From Gemmatales bacterium (lineage in GTDB: Bacteria > Planctomycetota > Planctomycetia > Gemmatales > HRBIN36), in contig JANXCQ010000016.1 of the NCBI GenBank assembly GCA_025060195.1, positions 1 through 64,000 of the forward strand: DNA of 64,000 bases, written 5' to 3'. The notes beneath the pieces were generated by a model that saw nothing but the letters and a program-made list of their open reading frames with translations, was not told where the DNA came from and did not search any database. Position 1 is the first letter of the stretch. Each line of letters begins with the position of its first letter. This document shows, in pieces, positions 59,719-64,000 of this stretch. Both the position numbers and the translations under genes were made by a program.

Positions 59719-60802
59719 GGCGCGTCGCGTATCGCCGTGCATGACCCATACTCACCGCCTGCACCGTTACCATCATATGGCGGCGCGTGAGTTTGCTTGC
59801 GTATAGTCGATCTTGCTAGGCTCTAAGTTTTCATTCCGTTTCACTTGCGTCAGAAATAGCCTCATTAGGCGTACCATGCCTGGGCAGACGTTAGGCAATT
59901 CGACATCGGCCCAGTCTAATAAGCGATAAGGCGGATCTTCTATCCATGGGCGTGCCGCAATAACAATAGAAAATATACTCCAGCATGTGGATATGTGCGA
60001 TCCAGTCCAAGCGGGAGGTTGAATCCATGCTTACAGTAAAATGGGAACGATGCGCCGTTTTTCGTCTCCATCCTTGGTCGCCTGTTGACTTAGATAAATA
60101 GCGGGTGCAGAAATAGCTTACTTATACCTCGGAGAGCTGTTTCTGAGTGATATGTTACAGCTGGCGGATACGTTACAGCATGCTAAGATTCGCCGGCATT
60201 CCATGGGTTGCCAAGCCACATACCAAGCGGTCAAACAATGCTGTACTATTGATACAGAACGCACCTAATTAGCAAACTTCTATATATCTAGCTAAATAAA
60301 TCTGAGGTAATCTGCGGTTTGAGTTATAGGCTCATTAAGGTAAGTGTATATGCATACTTGCTAAGCTGAGGCCTGCTTCAACGGAGCCTTTGCCATGCAA
60401 GGAGAAACTACACGAATAATAGACCGCCGATCATACGAACTCGTACAGACTTAGCAGGACTATGCTTGTTCACAAACAATATTCGTGATAAGATCACTGC
60501 TTAGCCAGGGACTTAGGGCGGATGGATAATCCCAATCGTGGTATTCCAAAGCGTCACTCTTGTCGAAGGACAACTATATTCTTGATGTCGCATCCGACCA
60601 CTTAGGTTTTTAGATATCGGGCCTTCTTAGCTTATACGCTTAATGCGTATATGTGCCTAATAGTAGGCCCTGAGCCTTAGTCATCCTAGTACCGGCGCAG
60701 GTTAGCTCATAATTCTTCATGTATATCTGCACAATGTGCGGTTCTACAAGACCTGACAACCATGCGAGAAGTAAACGAATACAGCTCTGCTATGCTGAGG
60801 AC

Positions 60803-62362
60803 TTAGCGTTTTTTAGCTGGAGATTTCGCGGTTGGGGCGGGCGACTTGATGCCATAGAGTTGAGCGTACTTATTACGCAGATAGCTTAGGAACGGTTCTG
60901 GGGATAGTGTCTTGCCGGTAACTTTCCGGCAGAGCTCGGCGGCGCGGTAACGTTGCCCGTGGCGGTGAATGTTTTCCCGCAGCCAGTCGCGTAATTCGAG
61001 AAATTTTCCGCGACGCATCTGCTCGTCGAGTTGGGGTAAATCCTGCCTGGCCTTCTCCATAAACTGAGCGGCATACAGGTTGCCCAGGGTATAGGTAGGG
61101 AAGTATCCGAACAGTCCAGCACTCCAATGGATATCTTGGAGACAGCCCTGAGCGTCGTCCGGGGGACTTAGATTAAGATATTGGCGATAACGTTCGTTCC
61201 AGACCCCGGGCAGGTCGGCGGGGACTAAGTCGCCGGTGACTAGCGCTTGTTCTAATTCAAAGCGGATTAGAATGTGCAGGTTGTAAGTCGCCTCGTCTGC
61301 CTCCACACGAATTAAGGATGGGCGCACCTCATTGATGGCAAACACGAACTCATCTAACGTTACGTCGCGGAGGCTCTCCAGGAAGGTTTGCTGAGCCCGG
61401 GGAAAGAAGTGTTCCCAAAACGGTCGCGATCGTCCAACCTGATTTTCCCAGAGCCGCGATTGTGACTCGTGTATGCCCAGCGAGCAGGCCAGTCCCAGAG
61501 GGGTGCCGAAATGTTCTGGCTCCAAGCCTTGCTCGTACAGCCCGTGCCCGACCTCGTGAAGTACGCCGAAAAACGCTGGGGCAAAGTGGCGGGGGTTATA
61601 ACGTGTGGTAATACGAACGTCGCGAGGTCCGATGCTGGTGCAGAACGGATGAGCCGTAACGTCGAGCCGACCCGCTTCAAAATCGAAACCGATAGCTACC
61701 GCAGCGCTGCGGACAAACACTTCCTGCAAGTGCACGGGATAGTCCCGTTCCAAAATGTCGCGGCGGGGAGTTCGGTTGGTGGCCTGGACTTCTTGGATAA
61801 TGTGCATCAATTCATGGCGGAGCGTGTTGAACAACTTGCACAAGTTCTCGGCGGTCTCTCCAGGCTCATATTCGTCGAGCAGAGCATTGTAGGGTGTGGT
61901 TTCGTAACCGACGGCCTCAGCTTCTTGACGTTTGAGCTGGACAATACGTTCCAGATGAGGACGAAAGCTGGCAAAGTCGTTCATCCTTCGGGCCTGTTCC
62001 CAGGCTTGTTGGCCGAGTGTGGTGGCGCGGGCCAGTTCTTCGACTAAACTGCGGGGCAACTTCTTAGCCCGTTCATAGGCGCGGCGAATCTCTCGCAAGA
62101 CGGCCGCTTCCGCAGTGTTGGCTTGCTGGGCCGCGGGCAGTTCCGACGCCTCCGCCAGCAACTCACCAGTGATTGGGTCGGTGAGCATTTCGTGGGCTAA
62201 ACGGGCTAACAAAGCCAGTTGTTCGGCACGGTAACTAGCACCGCCGCGCGGCATGCAGGTTCGTTCGTCCCAGGCAAGTAGCGCGGCACTACTAGTCAGT
62301 AGAGCACGCTCTTTTTCGCGGCGAAGTAGTTCGGCATAAGCTTGCTGGGGAGTTCGCGCCAT
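60803..62362 (-). CDS. M32-family (Taq-type) metallocarboxypeptidase
   Basis: 519 aa, normal length. The zinc site H269-EVGH273 is preceded by FFGVLHE and followed by GLYEQGL; ESQSRLWENQVGRS gives the third ligand region, and family motifs DVRITTRYNP and HPFCTSIGPRDVR are present. It removes C-terminal residues from peptides in the cytoplasm. The C-terminal tail is Lys/Ala/Pro-rich. It is on the minus strand, 173 bp downstream of the frameshifted gene. Confidence 0.94.
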   Translation of the reverse strand: MARTPQQAYAELLRREKERALLTSSAALLAWDERTCMPRGGASYRAEQLALLARLAHEMLTDPITGELLAEASELPAAQQANTAEAAVLREIRRAYERAKKLPRSLVEELARATTLGQQAWEQARRMNDFASFRPHLERIVQLKRQEAEAVGYETTPYNALLDEYEPGETAENLCKLFNTLRHELMHIIQEVQATNRTPRRDILERDYPVHLQEVFVRSAAVAIGFDFEAGRLDVTAHPFCTSIGPRDVRITTRYNPRHFAPAFFGVLHEVGHGLYEQGLEPEHFGTPLGLACSLGIHESQSRLWENQVGRSRPFWEHFFPRAQQTFLESLRDVTLDEFVFAINEVRPSLIRVEADEATYNLHILIRFELEQALVTGDLVPADLPGVWNERYRQYLNLSPPDDAQGCLQDIHWSAGLFGYFPTYTLGNLYAAQFMEKARQDLPQLDEQMRRGKFLELRDWLRENIHRHGQRYRAAELCRKVTGKTLSPEPFLSYLRNKYAQLYGIKSPAPTAKSPAKKR

Positions 62363-62535
62363 AGCTCATGTCCGTCCTGTCCAAGTTTTTTGCAGGAGAA
62401 ATCCCGGAGCGAAAGCGTAGTTCGTATGCAAGAAAGGGCAATTTCGATGCCCTTTCCTCCAAAGACGAGAACACGGCGTTTAGGTCATGCACGCTGCCGG
62501 CGAGCATTTAGGTCCCGCGGTTAGACGGCTAGTTG

Positions 62536-63353
62536 CTAATTAGGTTCGGGAGATTGTTTCGCTTTGTCGATCAGAGCTAAGAGTACCCTGGAGACTCTCT
62601 GCATCTGCTGAGTGAGCATTTTGGTACGAGGCGGCAGCAAGAAATAACAACGCCATGGTTCGGAAAATTGTGCCCGAGTTTGGTCATAGGTGTGCCATAG
62701 GTCATCGGCCAACTGTTCGATGCATTCGGTAATCCGCGAAGAGCGCTGGTCTGGGGCCCAGCACCAGGTGCGGAATCACCATGTATCATGAGACTGACTG
62801 GGACCGTGCCCACAAATGTCGGGGAACTAAGCTCTTCTGGGTGCAATTGTTCAGGCGGCGTTGTCTGATTATTCGGAGAGACAACTGGTTGAGTATCCCT
62901 TCTTGGAAGAGGCTCGCTGACGATTGGAGGAGCCTGGAGCGTTGTGGCGGTCAGTCTCGACGGGGGATGGAAACCGCTTATCGGCTTGCTCAGCGCATGC
63001 GGGACTCGAACGTCCATCCCGACTGGCCGGCCTGTTCTTTGACCTGACTTGGCAACGACTAGTCCTACGGCCGGCGTTACCAAGAGTATGCCCCATGTCA
63101 GGACCGACGCCCCTGATACTAGGATCATCGTAGTTAACTGGAACCGCACCGGTCTCCAGCCTGACGCAGCCGCATTATTGAAGTTGCGGTACATAGCTTG
63201 AACGACGGCCAGCGCTGGCTGCATACCTGCCGCAGGGCTGGGCACGGTAAATTGATTTTGGCAAAGCGGACAAATCACTGGCCGGCCGGCCTGTGGCTTG
63301 GTCAATTCCAATCTTTGACGACAGCCCGGAGAATTTACCAGCTCATCTGACAT
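62536..63353 (-). pseudogene. Zinc-ribbon membrane protein interrupted by a frameshift
   Basis: From ATG 63353 the first frame encodes a ribbon-like N terminus (C-x9 or more-CPLC, with one Cys of the first pair missing), a membrane helix (TMILVSGASVLTWGILLV) and a Pro-rich linker, then at about 62775 it degenerates and stops at 62577. A second frame, opening after a TGA at 62776-62778 and closed at 62536, encodes a convincing continuation: SSRITECIEQLADDLWHTYD, then a helix ending in ALIDKAKQSPEPN. This second frame has no start codon near its beginning. A one-base shift between about 62775 and 62740 would join the two. It may be a true mutation, a sequencing error or, less likely, programmed frameshifting. 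Confidence 0.55.
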
Positions 63354-63421
63354 ATTTTCCTTTCCCAGGCGAAGTCGTCGGTGGAGGTTGTTATTGTTAG
63401 CATAGCCATCCAACTAGTGGA

Positions 63422-63835
63422 TTACAATGAGAACCCTTTAGCCAGACACATTGAGCACCTAAATGTGTCTGCACTTTCTCCACGCCCCTTGGGTGTCCAT
63501 AAGACAGGTAGGGCTTTGGGAGGTGCGAGAATCTCCCTGTTGGTCACCCCGTCAGGGCCGTCATTGGTGAGCGCCACCAATTCGAGGACGGCTTTCTTCG
63601 CCGGATTGGGAAAGATGCCCGAAACGCTAAGCCCTTCCCAGGGATTGGTCATTCCTGTATGTAGTTCAAGAAATTGCGTTTTTTTAAGAATCCATGGTTG
63701 GCAGAAGCTCACGTTTTGGCATATTTCGTCGAGATGTTGGTGTGGCGCTGGACTGAAGCGACAGAGCTTGTTTGCTGTTTCGGTTATCCCCTGACGCTCT
63801 CTGCTCCTTGAAGACCGGCGGCATCCATGAGCCAA
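63422..63835 (-). CDS. Doubtful open frame of unknown function
   Basis: 137 aa if started at 63835, where it overlaps the end of the next gene by 52 bp in another frame. The later part (NPAKKAVLELVALTNDGPDG, then REILAPPKALPVLW) looks protein-like; the first part does not. The opposite strand is also open here. It may be the continuation of the upstream gene after another frameshift. Confidence 0.3.
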   Translation of the reverse strand: MAHGCRRSSRSRERQGITETANKLCRFSPAPHQHLDEICQNVSFCQPWILKKTQFLELHTGMTNPWEGLSVSGIFPNPAKKAVLELVALTNDGPDGVTNREILAPPKALPVLWTPKGRGESADTFRCSMCLAKGFSL

Positions 63836-64000
63836 TTGATGGTTGTGCGGAAGAATAGTTCACTGATATCGTGGATGCGAGTTGGCTGGTGGGCCCGCTT
63901 GGCGAATTGCCTAGCCGCCCACAGGTTCGTGCTCCAGTCGAGTGCTAGGCTGCGTGGTGAAACGCCGCGGAATGCTTTCCTACACCATTTGCTGCTTGTT
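63784..64000 (-). CDS. C-terminal fragment of an unidentified protein, cut by window edge
   Basis: A frame of 72 codons enters from the right edge and stops at 63784. It reads KAFRGVSPRSLALDWSTNL, then WAARQFAKRAHQPTRIHDIS and ends AGLQGAESVRG. The composition is coding-like; family unknown. The gene start lies outside the window. Confidence 0.5.
   Translation of the reverse strand, partial: TSSKWCRKAFRGVSPRSLALDWSTNLWAARQFAKRAHQPTRIHDISELFFRTTINWLMDAAGLQGAESVRG

Larger units (their letters stand above)
58632..60802. other. 2.17-kb region without recognisable genes
   Basis: All six frames are broken by stops; the longest open stretch is short and has no ribosome-binding site. The second half (from about 59820) is clearly richer in A and T than the flanking genes. 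No tRNA, SRP RNA, RNase P RNA or tmRNA motif was recognised. It contains three degenerate direct repeats (59179-59360), a long inverted repeat (59657-59718) and small hairpins at 59587-59600 and 60633-60651. Confidence 0.55.

Noticed and set aside
63000-63030. tRNA T-arm-like sequence (GGACGTTCGAGTCC on the minus strand)
   Set aside because: No acceptor or anticodon stem can be formed around it, and it lies within the coding frame of the zinc-ribbon gene.

Overview
The window looks like a chromosomal segment of a planctomycete, most likely a Gemmataceae-type organism. This is an inference from gene content: a PVC-type dehydrogenase with C-terminal CxxCH, a DUF1559 prepilin-like protein with a small lipoprotein beside it, a DUF1800/DUF1501 pair, a DUF1080 protein, DUF11 proteins, many exported proteins of unknown function, and a 23S rRNA gene that is not linked to a 16S gene. 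No phage, insertion sequence, CRISPR array or tRNA was found.

Layout. 1-3.5 kb: 23S rRNA (minus strand, 3' end outside the window) with a large insertion in helix 45, its own leader with boxA, and a promoter. 3.7-8.3 kb: type II secretion F-like protein and a large exported cytochrome-type dehydrogenase. 9-11.6 kb: ribosomal protein S1, then two very small zinc-ribbon-like genes. 11.7-21.2 kb: exported proteins (DUF1080 plus cyclase-like fusion, two related DUF11-type proteins, an HD hydrolase, DUF1559 plus lipoprotein, an NHL-repeat protein). 21.4-29.4 kb: GT87-like membrane glycosyltransferase, a membrane quinoprotein translationally coupled to a rifampin-phosphotransferase-like enzyme, and a small helical protein. 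29.5-33.3 kb: lnt, moeA, trpG/pabA. 33.5-37.6 kb: sulfur-trafficking cluster (TusA-like, rhodanese-metallo-beta-lactamase fusion, DsrE-like, small membrane protein) next to an ECF sigma factor and anti-sigma factor. 37.8-45.4 kb: planctomycete exported proteins. 45.7-49.4 kb: a tight three-gene group made of a degenerate YchF-like GTPase, a protein with two tandem Csx3-like domains plus a P-loop NTPase, and a Gfo/Idh/MocA oxidoreductase. 49.4-54.8 kb: YugP-type metalloprotease and a large Lhr helicase. 54.8-57.9 kb: argBDF operon. 58.1 kb: thiol peroxidase. 58.6-60.8 kb: a 2.2 kb stretch without genes but with repeats. 60.8-64 kb: M32 carboxypeptidase, a frameshifted zinc-ribbon membrane protein, and an incomplete gene at the edge.

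The most notable item is the tandem Csx3-like/NTPase protein at 46784-48178. Csx3 (Crn3) is a cyclic-oligoadenylate ring nuclease of type III CRISPR systems. Here it is duplicated, lacks the recognisable catalytic His/Asp, and sits with a GTPase-like gene and no CRISPR locus in view. Second in interest are the 23S rRNA intervening sequence and the sulfur cluster beside a sigma/anti-sigma pair. All family assignments were made by reading the translated sequence and its motifs; no database search was run.
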